A program made the translations under genes and the position numbers. From the NCBI GenBank assembly GCA_003142095.1, contig PLON01000046.1, positions 22,277-60,275 of the forward strand: 37,999 nucleotides of DNA, given 5' to 3'. The stretch is from Acidimicrobiaceae bacterium. GTDB lineage: Bacteria; Actinomycetota; Acidimicrobiia; Acidimicrobiales; RAAP-2. The notes beneath the pieces were generated by a model. The model was not told the DNA's origin. It searched no databases and was given only the letters and a program-made list of their open reading frames with translations. How positions within the stretch are numbered: the stretch's first letter is position 1; every line of letters starts with the position of its first letter. Positions 8,953 through 21,408 of this stretch are shown one piece after another.

Positions 8953-9942
8953 GTGAAGGTTGGCGGAGCGAGCCGCTCAGTACGGTCGAGAACCCGCTGG
9001 GCCCTGTACGGCACTGCGGTCGTGGTGGTTCTCATCGTGGGGCTGCTGATTGTTCTCTTTCGTTCAACTCCGACCGCTGGTTCGGTAGTTCGCATTGTCT
9101 CGACGAAGACGTACGGCGCGGTATTGGTTGTGAAGGGCGGACCGCTGGCCGGGTTCCCGCTTTACGAGTTCAGCGGTGACGTTGGCGGGCGGCTCGGCTG
9201 TGGCACCTCAAAGGCTCGTGGGTACGACCTCGATCCCAACGGAGCGTTGGAGATGACCTGCACTGGACCGATGAGTGACATCCTTCGAAATATCATCTCC
9301 GACGACTGGCCGGCCTTTACGACGAAGGCTCGGCCCATCGCGGGCGCGGGCGTCCAGCAGAAACTGCTCGGGACGAGGTACCGCCGCGGTATTGGCGATC
9401 AGGTCACGTACGCCGGTCACCCTCTCTACCTGTTCGACCCGTCGTCGGCACCTTTTAAACCCCTCGGCGAGGACTACCTCGAAACCGTGAGTCCGCTCGC
9501 TCCGTGGCACGGCTACTGGACGCTCGTGTCGGCGAAAAATGGCGACGCCGATGAGGGGGTGGCCATGATTGAAGCGGGAACTCTGGCGAGCGGCCAGCGC
9601 GTCGTCGACGTCGAAGGTGATCCCAATGTCAACCCGCTTGCGGTAACGGCGTACACCTACAGTGCGGGAGTCTGTTCAGACTCGTGCGCGCCCGAATGGC
9701 TTCCCGTTCTTACGACAGGGACACCTCAGGTTCGAGGGGTGAGTGCCCGAGCGATCGGCGAGAAGCGCCTCGCCGACGGAGCACAGCAAGTGACCTTCGA
9801 TGGAAAGCCGCTCTACGTGTATTGGAAGGAGAAGGTCTCGTTGGCTAAGAGCGGGGCGCTCGTCGCTACGGGCACCGCGGGCAACGGCGACGGGCTTTTC
9901 GGATCGGCTGGGACTTTTTCTGCTGTGCCGCTCGGCTCGTAG
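8953..9942 (+). CDS. Membrane-anchored COG4315 secreted-repeat protein
   Basis: A protein of 329 residues. The basic N-terminus is followed by one strong TM/signal-anchor helix (WALYGTAVVVVLIVGLLIVL, about residues 17-36), with the rest outside the cell. The exterior carries repeated units of the 'secreted repeat of unknown function' type: AGFPLYEFSGD, AGHPLYLFD, and a better-preserved third unit with VTAYTYSAGVCSDSCAPEWLPVL and then FDGKPLYVYW. The family motif (Y-x-F-x-x-D ... C-x3-C-A-x-x-W-x-P) is thus visible in part. There is no lipobox cysteine at the signal end, so I call it an anchored membrane protein, not a lipoprotein. The function of the family is not established. It begins 7 nt after the aminotransferase stop, so the two are likely co-transcribed. 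Confidence 0.75.
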   Translation: MKVGGASRSVRSRTRWALYGTAVVVVLIVGLLIVLFRSTPTAGSVVRIVSTKTYGAVLVVKGGPLAGFPLYEFSGDVGGRLGCGTSKARGYDLDPNGALEMTCTGPMSDILRNIISDDWPAFTTKARPIAGAGVQQKLLGTRYRRGIGDQVTYAGHPLYLFDPSSAPFKPLGEDYLETVSPLAPWHGYWTLVSAKNGDADEGVAMIEAGTLASGQRVVDVEGDPNVNPLAVTAYTYSAGVCSDSCAPEWLPVLTTGTPQVRGVSARAIGEKRLADGAQQVTFDGKPLYVYWKEKVSLAKSGALVATGTAGNGDGLFGSAGTFSAVPLGS

Positions 9943-9945
9943 GAA

Positions 9946-10359
9946 TTACGAGCGAACGAGTTCCACTACGGGAATGACGCGCGTCGTCTTCTCCTGATAT
10001 TCGCCGAAACCCGGGTAACGCTCGGCCTGAACGGCGTAGACGCGATCGCGCTCGGAACGCTCGAGCGGTGTGGCGAGCGCGTTGAACCTGTCGCTGCCGA
10101 GCTCGACGGTCACCTCGGGGTGAGCAAGGAGATTATGGAACCAATCCGGATCCGTGTCGGCACCAGCCTTGGACGCGAACACGTAGAGATGATCGTCGAG
10201 GTTCAGGTACATCATCGGATTGACGCGCTTGGCGCCGCTCTTCGCTCCGGTCGTATGCAGCAAGAGCATCGGCGACCCTTCGAAATTGCCGCCGACCTGA
10301 CCGTCGTGGCTTCGAAACTCCTCAATGATCTTTATGTTCCAGTCGTTGACGTCGCTCAT
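9946..10359 (-). CDS. Deazaflavin (F420)-dependent nitroreductase-family protein (Ddn-like)
   Basis: A 137-residue single-domain protein of the split-barrel Ddn/TIGR00026 family. Diagnostic stretches are NEGS-type FEGSPMLLLHTTGAKSG, VNPMMYLNLDDHLYVFAS and DPDWFHNLLAHPEVTVELG, ending in TRVIPVVELVRS. Members bind the deazaflavin cofactor F420 and reduce quinones, nitro compounds or other hydride acceptors; the substrate here is unknown. I set the start at ATG 10359, with AAAGG 7 nt upstream. The frame is open to 10638, but that extension overlaps the DUF2277 gene and has no family similarity. It converges on the COG4315 gene with only 3 nt between stops. Confidence 0.85.
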   Translation of the reverse strand: MSDVNDWNIKIIEEFRSHDGQVGGNFEGSPMLLLHTTGAKSGAKRVNPMMYLNLDDHLYVFASKAGADTDPDWFHNLLAHPEVTVELGSDRFNALATPLERSERDRVYAVQAERYPGFGEYQEKTTRVIPVVELVRS

Positions 10360-10417
10360 GGTGCGCCTTTCTTCGTATCTCGCTTCAGAGTAGTCATTGC
10401 GCAGTGTCCGATCCCTA

Positions 10418-10429
10418 GACAATGTTGTC
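10418..10429. promoter_or_regulatory. Short inverted repeat in divergent intergenic region
   Basis: The gap between the Ddn-like gene (minus) and the DUF2277 gene (plus) contains GACAATGTTGTC, two 5-bp arms around a TG centre. It could be an operator half-turn palindrome, but it is short and could be chance. No convincing -35/-10 pair was found beside it. Confidence 0.25.
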
Positions 10430-10477
10430 CTGGGTGGGCCCTGGTTGAGCGTCTGGCGAGGTCCTACATGTCTAAGC

Positions 10478-10660
10478 ATGTGTCGAAACATCACGATTTT
10501 GCGCGGCCTTGAGCCCGAGGCGAGCCCCGAGGAGAGACAGGCGGCAGCGGGCCAGTACATACGAAAGGTGAGCGGAGTGACCACGGTGACGCCGCGAACG
10601 AGCGAATCTCTCGAAAAGTCGATCGACGCCCGCGCCACGCGCGAACTTCTCCGCGAGTAA
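10478..10660 (+). CDS. DUF2277 family small protein
   Basis: A 60-residue protein. It begins MCRNITILRGLEPEASPEE, continues QAAAGQYIRKVSGVT and ends with RATRELLRE, which matches the DUF2277 pattern (MCRNI..L..EP.AT.EE...AA.QYVRKVSG.T...ATR.LL). Usual members are about 80-90 residues, so this one is short at the C-terminus but ends in a normal TAA. The function of the family is unknown. The ATG at 10478 is chosen because the MCRNI start is invariant in the family; the ribosome-binding site is poor (GAGG about 15 nt upstream). It ends 54 nt before nadK on the same strand. The opposite strand also has an open frame here, which I regard as a shadow. Confidence 0.7.
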   Translation: MCRNITILRGLEPEASPEERQAAAGQYIRKVSGVTTVTPRTSESLEKSIDARATRELLRE

Positions 10661-10714
10661 CTGATCGGCCTCGGCGCGGGCTTCTTCGACCGTTGTTACT
10701 ACCATTAGGGCGAG

Positions 10715-11522
10715 GTGTCCGTGTCCCAACTTCTTTTTCTCGCTTTTAGCAACCGCCTCGACGCGGTCGAGCTGGCGTACGAAGTCGGTGAGCAACTCGC
10801 CCGAGAAGGGGTGACCTCGTCGCTTCACTTCTTGGACTCGCCGGACGAACCCGACATCGACGCTTCCACCCTGGTCGTGAGCCTCGGGGGAGACGGAACG
10901 TTCTTGAAGGCCACGCGCCTCGCCCACAGCGTCGGCGCGCGTGTGGTTGCGGTCAACCTGGGACAGCTCGGTTTTCTCCTCGACGTGCCGTCGACGGAGA
11001 TCGTCGAGCACATCACGTGGGCCCTCACCAACGACACCGTCTCAGAGCGCCTGGCTCTGCAGATAACCGTCTCGAATACGCCAGGGGAAGAGTTCGCTCT
11101 CAATGAAGTCGTCGTCGAACGCGCGAGTCCGGGACACATGGTCAAGGTGAAGACCTTCGTGGATGAAGAAGAGTTCTTGACGTATTCGGCCGACGGCGTC
11201 ATGGTCTCCACCCCAACGGGTAGCACGGGCTACAACTTTTCGGCGGGCGGCCCGGTGGTTGACGCCTCGCTCGCGGTGATGATTCTCACTCCCGTGGCGC
11301 CGCACTTCACGATTGGACGGTCCATTGTCGTGCCGGTCGACAAGGTGATTCGACTTCTCGTCGATGACAAACCCGCCGTGCTGGTCGCTGACGGCCAGAC
11401 CATCGGAGCCTTGGGACCCGGTGAGTTTATCGAGGTCCGCCAGAGCCCCACCCCCGTGCACGTGGCGGCGACTCGGAGCTTCGACCTTGCGACGCGACTT
11501 CGCCGCAGTCTTCGAGAGGGCC

Positions 11523-11530
<8 letters not shown>
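10715..11530 (+). CDS. nadK: NAD kinase
   Basis: Phosphorylates NAD to NADP in the cytoplasm. The 271 residues show the diagnostic GGDGT motif (about 58-62) in VVSLGGDGTFLKATRLA, then VNLGQLGFLLD, ALNEVVVER, and the glycine-rich region STPTGSTGYNFSAGGPVV with TPVAPH. The start is GTG at 10715, with AGGGCGAG just before it. The N-terminal Rossmann-like part is slightly short and lacks the common VVHPxR opening. Its last 8 nt overlap recN, as in many actinobacteria where nadK-recN are paired. Confidence 0.93.
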
Positions 11531-15354
<3,824 letters not shown>

Positions 15355-15368
<14 letters not shown>

Positions 15369-16257
15369 TGAGGCACTCGATGACTATCTTCAGTGGCTCA
15401 CGATCGAAAAAGGTCGCAGTCGCGCGACGTTAGAGGCGTATCGACGCGACCTCGAGGGGCTCGGAGTCTGGCTGGGAGAGAAGAAGCTCACTCTCAGTCG
15501 CCTTCGCGAGGAGGACCTTGAGGGGTATTTCAACGGACTTCGCGGAACCCGCCAAGCGAGCACTGTGGCGAGGTCGGTCGCGGCGGTGCGTGGATTTCTC
15601 TCCTATCTGTTGGACGAGGGACAGCTCGCACTCGACCCGAGCGCTCGGCTGAAAGGCGGTCGACGCGGCCGGACGTTACCCAAACCTCTCGGCGAGGATG
15701 AGGTTGCGAAGTTGCTCGACGCGATTCCGGCAACGACGGCGGTCGATCTACGCGATTGCGCTCTTTTGGAACTCCTGTACGCCACGGGGGCGCGAGTCAG
15801 CGAAGTTGTGGGCCTGGATCTCTCCGACCTCGACTTCGACGAGGAGTTGATTCTCGTAACGGGAAAAGGTTCGAAGCAGCGCTTGGTGCCGATGGGTGGA
15901 ACCTTGCAACGGGCGCTTCGTGACTACCTCGGCCCCGGGGGTCGGCCCACTCTTCTCGCCGGCCGCAAGAGTCGCCGGGTTTTCTTGAATGCTCGCTCGG
16001 GAGAGCTGACGCGCCAGGGCGTCGATCTGATTGTGCACAAACGTGCTCTGCTCGTCGGAATCGACCGATCGCGTATCTCGGCACACGTTTTTCGCCACAG
16101 CTGCGCCACGCACATGCTCGCGCACGGCGCGGATATTAGGGTGGTACAGGAACTGTTGGGTCACGCGTCAATCGCCACCACGCAGATCTACACCGCGGTG
16201 TCGGTAACGACCCTGCAACGCGAATATCACCACGCACACCCTCGAGCCCACGACTAA
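15355..16257 (+). CDS. xerD: Site-specific tyrosine recombinase XerD
   Basis: Resolves chromosome dimers at dif together with XerC. With the TTG start at 15355 it is 300 residues, the usual XerD length. The N-terminal SAM-like DNA-binding domain begins FDEALDDYLQWLTIEKG. All catalytic residues are present: R147 (TGARVSE), K171 (VTGKGSKQR), H244 and R247 (AHVFRHSCATH), H270 (LLGHASIATTQ) and the nucleophile Y279 (IYTAVS). The start is an inference: no ATG or GTG lies near the family start, and the TTG overlaps the Nudix gene by 14 nt. Single chromosomal position after pyrG-Nudix supports XerD over a phage integrase. Confidence 0.92.
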
Positions 16258-16270
16258 GAGGTAGTTCCCG

Positions 16271-16891
16271 ATGAATCTATGGCTCTGGTTCGTGATCCTG
16301 GTGCCCTCCGTCGTCCTTCACGAGGTCAGTCACGGCTACGTCGCGTACCGTTTTGGCGATCCCACGGCCAAGCAGCAACATCGACTGACCCTCAACCCTC
16401 TGGCGCACATCGACCCCTTCGGTACCGTGCTGATGCCCGCGCTGCTGCTGCTGTCGCATTTTCCCGCCTTTGGGTACGCCAAGCCGGTGCCGGTCAATAT
16501 TGGTCGGCTTCGCAAGCCCCGCCAGCAGGCGCTCTGGGTGGCGCTCGCGGGACCGGCCGTCAACGTGGTTCTCTCCGCGATCGGCTGGGCTATTTGCAAG
16601 ATCGCTCTTGACTCCGGGTACGGCGTCAATTCAGACGTCATCACTTTCGGGGTCTACCTCGGACTAGTGAATCTCATCCTCGCAGCGTTCAACTTGATCC
16701 CTATCCCGCCACTAGACGGTTCGGCGATCATCGAGCGATTCCTCCCCACGAGGAGCCTCGCGAAGTACTACCAACTTCGTGCGCGAGCGTTGCCGATTTT
16801 CTTCATCGCGTTGATTCTTCTTTTCTGGTTCACCAACGTCGCTGATACGTGGATTGGTGACCTGGAGACGTGGTGGCTGCGACTTCTTTAG
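16271..16891 (+). CDS. Site-2-type zinc protease, M50 family membrane protein
   Basis: A 206-residue intramembrane metalloprotease family member with about five TM segments. The zinc motif HEVSHG is at residues 17-22 inside the first helix; the third-ligand region NLIPIPPLDGSAI is present. It lacks a PDZ domain, so it belongs to the small M50B group and not the RseP type. The substrate is unknown. A GAGG ribosome-binding site precedes the ATG. It follows xerD by 13 nt and ends tail-to-tail with trpS, sharing a TTAG in which the two stops overlap. Confidence 0.85.
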   Translation: MNLWLWFVILVPSVVLHEVSHGYVAYRFGDPTAKQQHRLTLNPLAHIDPFGTVLMPALLLLSHFPAFGYAKPVPVNIGRLRKPRQQALWVALAGPAVNVVLSAIGWAICKIALDSGYGVNSDVITFGVYLGLVNLILAAFNLIPIPPLDGSAIIERFLPTRSLAKYYQLRARALPIFFIALILLFWFTNVADTWIGDLETWWLRLL

Positions 16892-17853
16892 AGTCCCATG
16901 GCCTGCGCGGCGCGACGGTATACCGCGCCAGCCTGTTCGCGCGCCTTCTCTGCTCCGCGTTCGGCCACCGCGTGCAGCTCGGCGGGCGATTGGATTAATC
17001 GGTCGTAGCTCTCGCGTAGTGGCGACAGGTTCTCAACCATGAGGTTGGCGAGGTCCGTCTTGAGATCGCCATACCGCGTGTACCGGCTCGCGATGGCGTC
17101 GGGAGTTTCCTTGGCGAAGCTCGCGTAGATCTCGAGCAGGTTGGAGATGCCTGGCTTGGTTTCCCAGTCGTAACGGACGTCGCCATCGGTGTCGGTGACG
17201 GCTTTGGAGATTTTTCGCTTGATGTCACTGGGACTGTCGAAGAGATATATGGTGCCGAGCGGACTCGAGATGGACTTACTCATCTTGCGCGTCGGTTCTT
17301 GGAGATCCATGACCCGCGCCGAAACCTTGGGCTGCACGCCCAAGGGCACGGTGAAGGTGTCACCGAAGCGGTTGTTGAACCGCTCGGCGATGTCTCGGGT
17401 CAGTTCAAGGTGTTGGCGCTGATCGTCGCCGACGGGGACTTCCTCCGTGTCGTAGAGCAAGATATCGGCCGCCATCAGGACGGGGTACGTCAACAGACCA
17501 ACGCGGTAGCCCTCCTGGCGCGCGGACTTTTCTTTGAAGGCCACCATGCGCGAGAGTTCGCCGTACGTGGCGACGCACTCGAGCAGCCAGTTCAACTGGG
17601 CGTGGTAGGGGACTTGGCTTTGGATGAAAATGGTGCAGACCTCGGGGTCGAGCCCCGCGGCCAGGTACGTCGCCAGCAGATCGGTCGTGTTTTTGCGCAG
17701 CATCTCGGGCGAGATCTGCAGGGTCAAGGCGTGAAGATCCACCACGCAGTAGTGCGCGTCGGCGCTCTGAACTTCCACCCACTGGCGTAGCGCGCCGAGA
17801 TAGTTGCCGAGATGCAGCGTGCCCGAGGGTTGCATGCCAGAAAGTATCTTCAT
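16888..17853 (-). CDS. trpS: Tryptophanyl-tRNA synthetase
   Basis: A class Ic synthetase that charges tRNA-Trp. The 321 residues have the HIGH-equivalent in PSGTLHLGNYLGA (about 9-21) and the KMSKS loop at 190-194, with the product-binding region YPVLMAADILLY and VPVGDDQRQHLE between them. The ATG at 17853 lies 38 nt from the divergent scpA start. It converges on the M50 gene with a 4-nt overlap. In mycobacteria trpS is not at this place, so its position between xerD and scpA is a local rearrangement. Confidence 0.96.
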   Translation of the reverse strand: MKILSGMQPSGTLHLGNYLGALRQWVEVQSADAHYCVVDLHALTLQISPEMLRKNTTDLLATYLAAGLDPEVCTIFIQSQVPYHAQLNWLLECVATYGELSRMVAFKEKSARQEGYRVGLLTYPVLMAADILLYDTEEVPVGDDQRQHLELTRDIAERFNNRFGDTFTVPLGVQPKVSARVMDLQEPTRKMSKSISSPLGTIYLFDSPSDIKRKISKAVTDTDGDVRYDWETKPGISNLLEIYASFAKETPDAIASRYTRYGDLKTDLANLMVENLSPLRESYDRLIQSPAELHAVAERGAEKAREQAGAVYRRAAQAMGL

Positions 17854-17891
17854 CGTTCAATCGTAGATGAGACACCCGGTAGGGTTGATGA

Positions 17892-18668
17892 GTGACCTTC
17901 GTCGTGACGACGCCGTCCTTTAGCGGCCCGGTAGAACTTTTACTGCAGCTGATTTCGAGTCACGACGTCGACATTCTGGACGTTCCTCTCGCGCCGCTGG
18001 TCGATGCGTTCGTGGCGACAATGCGAGACGACGCGGTCAACTTGGACATTGACGAACTTTCTGAGTTTCTCCTGATCGGGGCCGTTCTCTTAGAGATGAA
18101 GAGCCACCGACTGTTGCCCGGGCGTGACAGCGGTGAAATCGATGAGGAGTTCGTGGGCTGGGAAGAGCGCGACGTGCTCTTAGCGCGGCTCTTGGAACTA
18201 CGAACGTATGCGGCCCTCGCTGACGCCTTCGTGTCGCTCTTCGAGCGCGCGAGTCGCGCGTACCCGCGACTGCGCGGGGTCAACGATGGATTCGTCGTGC
18301 AGCCACCAGATCTCTTGGCGGGTGTCACGACGGCGCAACTGGCGCTGGCGTATCTGCGCGGCATCGAAGAAAAGCCGGTACCCGTCGTTCGGCTGCACCA
18401 CGTCACCGTCGACGCCGTCACGGTCGCCGAAACGGTCGCCACGCTTGCTCAACGACTTCCGACCATGGGCCGATTCTCGTTCCGTCAGTTGACCGAAGCG
18501 CTCGCCACGCGCATCGAAGTTATCGTGCATTTTTTGGCCCTCCTGGAACTGTGCAAGCTCGGACACGTGACCCTCGGCCAGGGTGCAACCTTTGGTGAAG
18601 TGCAGATCGAATGGCTCGACTCGAGCTCGAGACTCGATTTTGGGGGAGTGGACAGTTATGAGGGATGA
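17892..18668 (+). CDS. scpA: Segregation and condensation protein A
   Basis: The kleisin subunit of the Smc-ScpAB condensin complex. The 258 residues begin with the family signature FSGPVELLLQLISSHDVDILDVPLAPL and contain LSEFLLIGAVLLEMKSHRLLP, the N-terminal helical domain that contacts Smc. The C-terminal winged-helix domain (RFSFRQLTEAL to VTLGQ) binds the other Smc head. The start is GTG at 17892, preceded by GTAGGG. The gene overlaps scpB by 11 nt. The parA gene that often precedes scpA in actinobacteria is absent; trpS and the M50 gene stand there instead. Confidence 0.93.
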   Translation: MTFVVTTPSFSGPVELLLQLISSHDVDILDVPLAPLVDAFVATMRDDAVNLDIDELSEFLLIGAVLLEMKSHRLLPGRDSGEIDEEFVGWEERDVLLARLLELRTYAALADAFVSLFERASRAYPRLRGVNDGFVVQPPDLLAGVTTAQLALAYLRGIEEKPVPVVRLHHVTVDAVTVAETVATLAQRLPTMGRFSFRQLTEALATRIEVIVHFLALLELCKLGHVTLGQGATFGEVQIEWLDSSSRLDFGGVDSYEG

Positions 18669-19245
18669 ACTATCACTCGAGCAGAAACTCGAAGCGATGT
18701 TGACCGTGGCCCTAGAGCCCATTTCCGCGGAGGAACTCGCCGACGTCGTTGACGCGGACGCTGCCGCGGTCACTGAGTCGCTCCGCGCGCTGCGCGACGA
18801 GTTCCTCAAGCAGCGTCGCGGGTTTCAAGTCGTGGAGCTCGCGAGCGGCTGGGTCATGCAGTCGTCGCCCGACGTGGCGACCTGGGTGACGAAGTTCGCG
18901 AACCGCGATGTTTCGCATCGCCTGAGTTCGGCGGCTCTCGAATCGCTCGCGATCATTGCGTACCGACAACCGGTTTCACGCGCTCAGATTACGGCGCTGC
19001 GTGGGGTAAACGTGGACGGTGTAGTGCGTTTGTTGGAACAACGCGGCTACATCGAAGAACAAGGACGCGCGCCGGGACCCGGTCAGCCAATCTTGTACGG
19101 GACGACGGAACTCTTCCTCGATCGAATGGGACTCGCGACGTTAGACGATCTGCCGCCGATCGAAGAGTTCATGCCACCGATCGAAACCGCCAACGCCTTG
19201 GCCGACGAGATGGCCGCCCGTTTCGATGACTCCGAGGTGTCGTAG
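18658..19245 (+). CDS. scpB: Segregation and condensation protein B
   Basis: The winged-helix partner of ScpA in condensin. It is 195 residues from the ATG at 18658, which overlaps the end of scpA; GGGGAG lies about 10 nt upstream. Family segments are EAMLTVALEPISAEELADVV, SSAALESLAIIAYRQPVSRAQI and the ALRGVNVDGVVRLLEQRGYIEE helix-wing, followed by PILYGTTELFLDRMGLATLDDLPP. The tail is short and acidic. Confidence 0.94.
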   Translation: MRDELSLEQKLEAMLTVALEPISAEELADVVDADAAAVTESLRALRDEFLKQRRGFQVVELASGWVMQSSPDVATWVTKFANRDVSHRLSSAALESLAIIAYRQPVSRAQITALRGVNVDGVVRLLEQRGYIEEQGRAPGPGQPILYGTTELFLDRMGLATLDDLPPIEEFMPPIETANALADEMAARFDDSEVS

Positions 19246-19986
19246 TTGGACGAGGGCGAGCGACTCCAAAAGACGCTCGCGCGCGCCGGCTACGGATCGC
19301 GACGAGCCTGCGAGATTTTGATCGTCGAAGGTCGCGTGACGATCGACGGACGAGTGGCGGAACTGGGTAATCGAGTTCAGCCCGAGATCAGCGTCATCTG
19401 CGTCGACGGTGCAATGGCCCCCACCTCACAGAGTAAGGTCTACTTTCTTCTCAACAAGCCCGACGGCGTGGTCACTACGGCGTCCGATCCCCAGGGACGA
19501 ACCACCGTGTTGGATCTCGTCGAATCGCCCGTGCGGATATTTCCCGTGGGACGCCTTGACATGAATACCGAGGGCCTACTGATCTTGACCAACGATGGGC
19601 GCCTGGCGCACTTGCTGACCCACCCGAGTTCGGGAATCGCGAAGGAGTATCTGGTTCGCGTCGAAGGTGATCCTTCGCCGGGTGCGCTTCGGCGCCTTCG
19701 TGAAGGAGTCGAGCTCGATGACGGTGTCACGGCGGTCGCCCAGGTGTCACGCGTGAGTGAGGGACTGTTACGCATTGTCATCCACGAGGGCCGAAATCGC
19801 CAGGTTCGACGCATGTGTGCCGCGGTCGGTCATGAAGTGACTCGTCTCGTGCGTACACGCATTGGTCCCCTCCAAGACGCAACACTGTCACCGGGCTCGT
19901 ATCGTCAGCTATCGCTGAACGAAGTGCGGCGATTGATGGAGGCGGTTGGGATGACCGAGGAGCTGGCCTCTACGATGCCTTCATGA
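19246..19986 (+). CDS. rRNA large-subunit pseudouridine synthase, RluB/RsuA family
   Basis: A 246-residue protein with an N-terminal S4 RNA-binding domain (RLQKTLARAGYGSRRACE ... VEGRVTIDG) and an RsuA/RluB-type catalytic domain with the nucleophile Asp in VGRLDMNTEGLLILTNDG and the later HEGRNRQVRRMCAAVGH. By family and by its scpAB-rluB-cmk-der context it probably modifies 23S rRNA. The start is TTG at 19246, immediately after the scpB stop and 9 nt after a GAGG; there is no better start nearby. Confidence 0.92.
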   Translation: MDEGERLQKTLARAGYGSRRACEILIVEGRVTIDGRVAELGNRVQPEISVICVDGAMAPTSQSKVYFLLNKPDGVVTTASDPQGRTTVLDLVESPVRIFPVGRLDMNTEGLLILTNDGRLAHLLTHPSSGIAKEYLVRVEGDPSPGALRRLREGVELDDGVTAVAQVSRVSEGLLRIVIHEGRNRQVRRMCAAVGHEVTRLVRTRIGPLQDATLSPGSYRQLSLNEVRRLMEAVGMTEELASTMPS

Positions 19987-20354
19987 GTTTTGCCATGGTG
20001 CGAGGACTACGAGGCGCGTCAACGTGCGAGGAGAACACGCCCGAAGAGATCAATGAAGTGACCCAAGAGCTACTCCTCGAGATGCTCGAACGAAATGGCA
20101 TCAACCACGATGACGTGATCAGCGTGCTCTTCACCACGACCCCCGACCTCACGGCCGCCTTTCCGGCCACCGCCGCACGTGGGGTGGGTTTCGGCGATGT
20201 GCCGCTGCTTTGTGCGAGCGAAATTAAGGTTCCCGGCGCCATGGCGCTCACCGTGAGAGTACTGATGCACGCGTATAGCGAGCGAGCCCGCGACGAACTT
20301 CGACACGTGTACCTGCGAAAAGCTCCCTCGTTGCGCGATGACCTCCCCGAATAG
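19983..20354 (+). CDS. aroH: Chorismate mutase, AroH (trimeric) type
   Basis: A monofunctional chorismate mutase of the Bacillus AroH fold, 123 residues, converting chorismate to prephenate. The active-site Arg is in MVRGLRGAST; the central CASEIKVPGAMALTVRVLMH provides the Cys/Glu/Arg set and the C-terminus HVYLRKAPSLRDDL matches the family end. It overlaps rluB as ATGA and tyrA by 17 nt. With tyrA directly downstream it supplies prephenate for tyrosine synthesis. Confidence 0.93.
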   Translation: MSFAMVRGLRGASTCEENTPEEINEVTQELLLEMLERNGINHDDVISVLFTTTPDLTAAFPATAARGVGFGDVPLLCASEIKVPGAMALTVRVLMHAYSERARDELRHVYLRKAPSLRDDLPE

Positions 20355-21408
20355 TCGTCGCGCTCACCTGGTGGGTCTTGGTCTCATCGGTTCGTCGATC
20401 GCCCTCGCGCTGCGAGACGTTGGATGGTCCGTCACCGGCGTCGACAACGACCCTGCCGTTGAGAAAGCGGCCCGTGCGGCCAACGTCGTCGACGGTCCCG
20501 AGTACGACGATGATGTTGCTCTCGTGGTGATCGCAACGCCGGCCGGAGCCGTTGCGAAAGCAGCAGGCGAAATACTTCACGGCTCGAGGAACGAACGTCT
20601 CATTGTCACCGATGTTGCCGGAGTGAAAGGTTCCATCGTCCGCGAAGTGAGCGACCCACGCTTTCTTGCTGGTCACCCCATGGCCGGATCGGAGTTACGC
20701 GGCCTCGCCGGCGCCCGCGCCGATCTCTTTCAAGGATGCACCTGGGTCCTCACGCCGACGTCGGCGACAAAACCCGAGACGTACACCACGCTGCACGGAG
20801 TTCTGCGCGAGCTGGGGGCCAACGTCGTCGCCGTGGACGCTGACGACCACGATCGACTCGTCGCCGTGGCGAGCCACGTTCCTCACCTTCTCGCGGGCGC
20901 TCTGATGAACGAAGCGACCCGCGTCGCCGAGCAAGACGCGGTGCTCTTGCAGTTGGCGGCCGGAGGTTTTCGTGACATGACGAGAGTCGCCGCGGGTGAT
21001 CCGAGCATCTGGCCCGACGTCCTGTTCGAGAACCGCGAGGCGATCGGCCAGTCGCTATCGGCGCTCGAAGATCGTCTAAAGAGTCTGCGCGAAGCACTCA
21101 ACACAGACGATCACGTCGCGATCGCCTCGGACCTAGCCCAGGCGGCCTCTGCGCGTCGACAACTCCCCGGGCGAGCCCTCAGCTCCGAGAACCTCGCATA
21201 CCTGCGTGTGGCCGTGAGCGACCAACCCGGCGTTCTCGCGGCCGTCACCATGGCGGCGTCGGAGATGCTGGTCAACATTTACGACATCGAGATCGCTCAC
21301 GGTATTGAAGGCTCGAGCGGTACGCTGCTGCTCGCCATTGACGCCCGCCTCGCTGACACGTTTAGCCTCGTCCTCGCCGAACGAGGATTTCAGGTCGGCC
21401 GCGAATGA
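20338..21408 (+). CDS. tyrA: Prephenate dehydrogenase
   Basis: A 356-residue enzyme that oxidatively decarboxylates prephenate to 4-hydroxyphenylpyruvate. It has an N-terminal Rossmann domain (LVGLGLIGSSIALALRDVGW), DVAGVKGSIV, the substrate-binding GHPMAGSE and the helical dimerisation domain. The C-terminus has a regulatory ACT domain beginning LRVAVSDQPGVLAAVT, which in relatives senses aromatic amino acids, so feedback control by tyrosine or phenylalanine is likely. It overlaps aroH by 17 nt and aroA by 4 nt (ATGA). Confidence 0.94.
   Translation: MTSPNSRRAHLVGLGLIGSSIALALRDVGWSVTGVDNDPAVEKAARAANVVDGPEYDDDVALVVIATPAGAVAKAAGEILHGSRNERLIVTDVAGVKGSIVREVSDPRFLAGHPMAGSELRGLAGARADLFQGCTWVLTPTSATKPETYTTLHGVLRELGANVVAVDADDHDRLVAVASHVPHLLAGALMNEATRVAEQDAVLLQLAAGGFRDMTRVAAGDPSIWPDVLFENREAIGQSLSALEDRLKSLREALNTDDHVAIASDLAQAASARRQLPGRALSSENLAYLRVAVSDQPGVLAAVTMAASEMLVNIYDIEIAHGIEGSSGTLLLAIDARLADTFSLVLAERGFQVGRE

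Noticed and set aside
9946-10638. Longer version of the Ddn-like gene starting at 10638
   Set aside because: The extra 93 residues have no family similarity, overlap the DUF2277 gene, and a well-placed AAAGG supports ATG 10359.
10472-10705. Minus-strand open frame beginning MVVTTVEEARAEADQLLAE, reminiscent of the CutA N-terminus
   Set aside because: The similarity ends after about 25 residues, CutA's later HPYE region is missing in every frame, and the DUF2277 gene on the plus strand explains the same bases.
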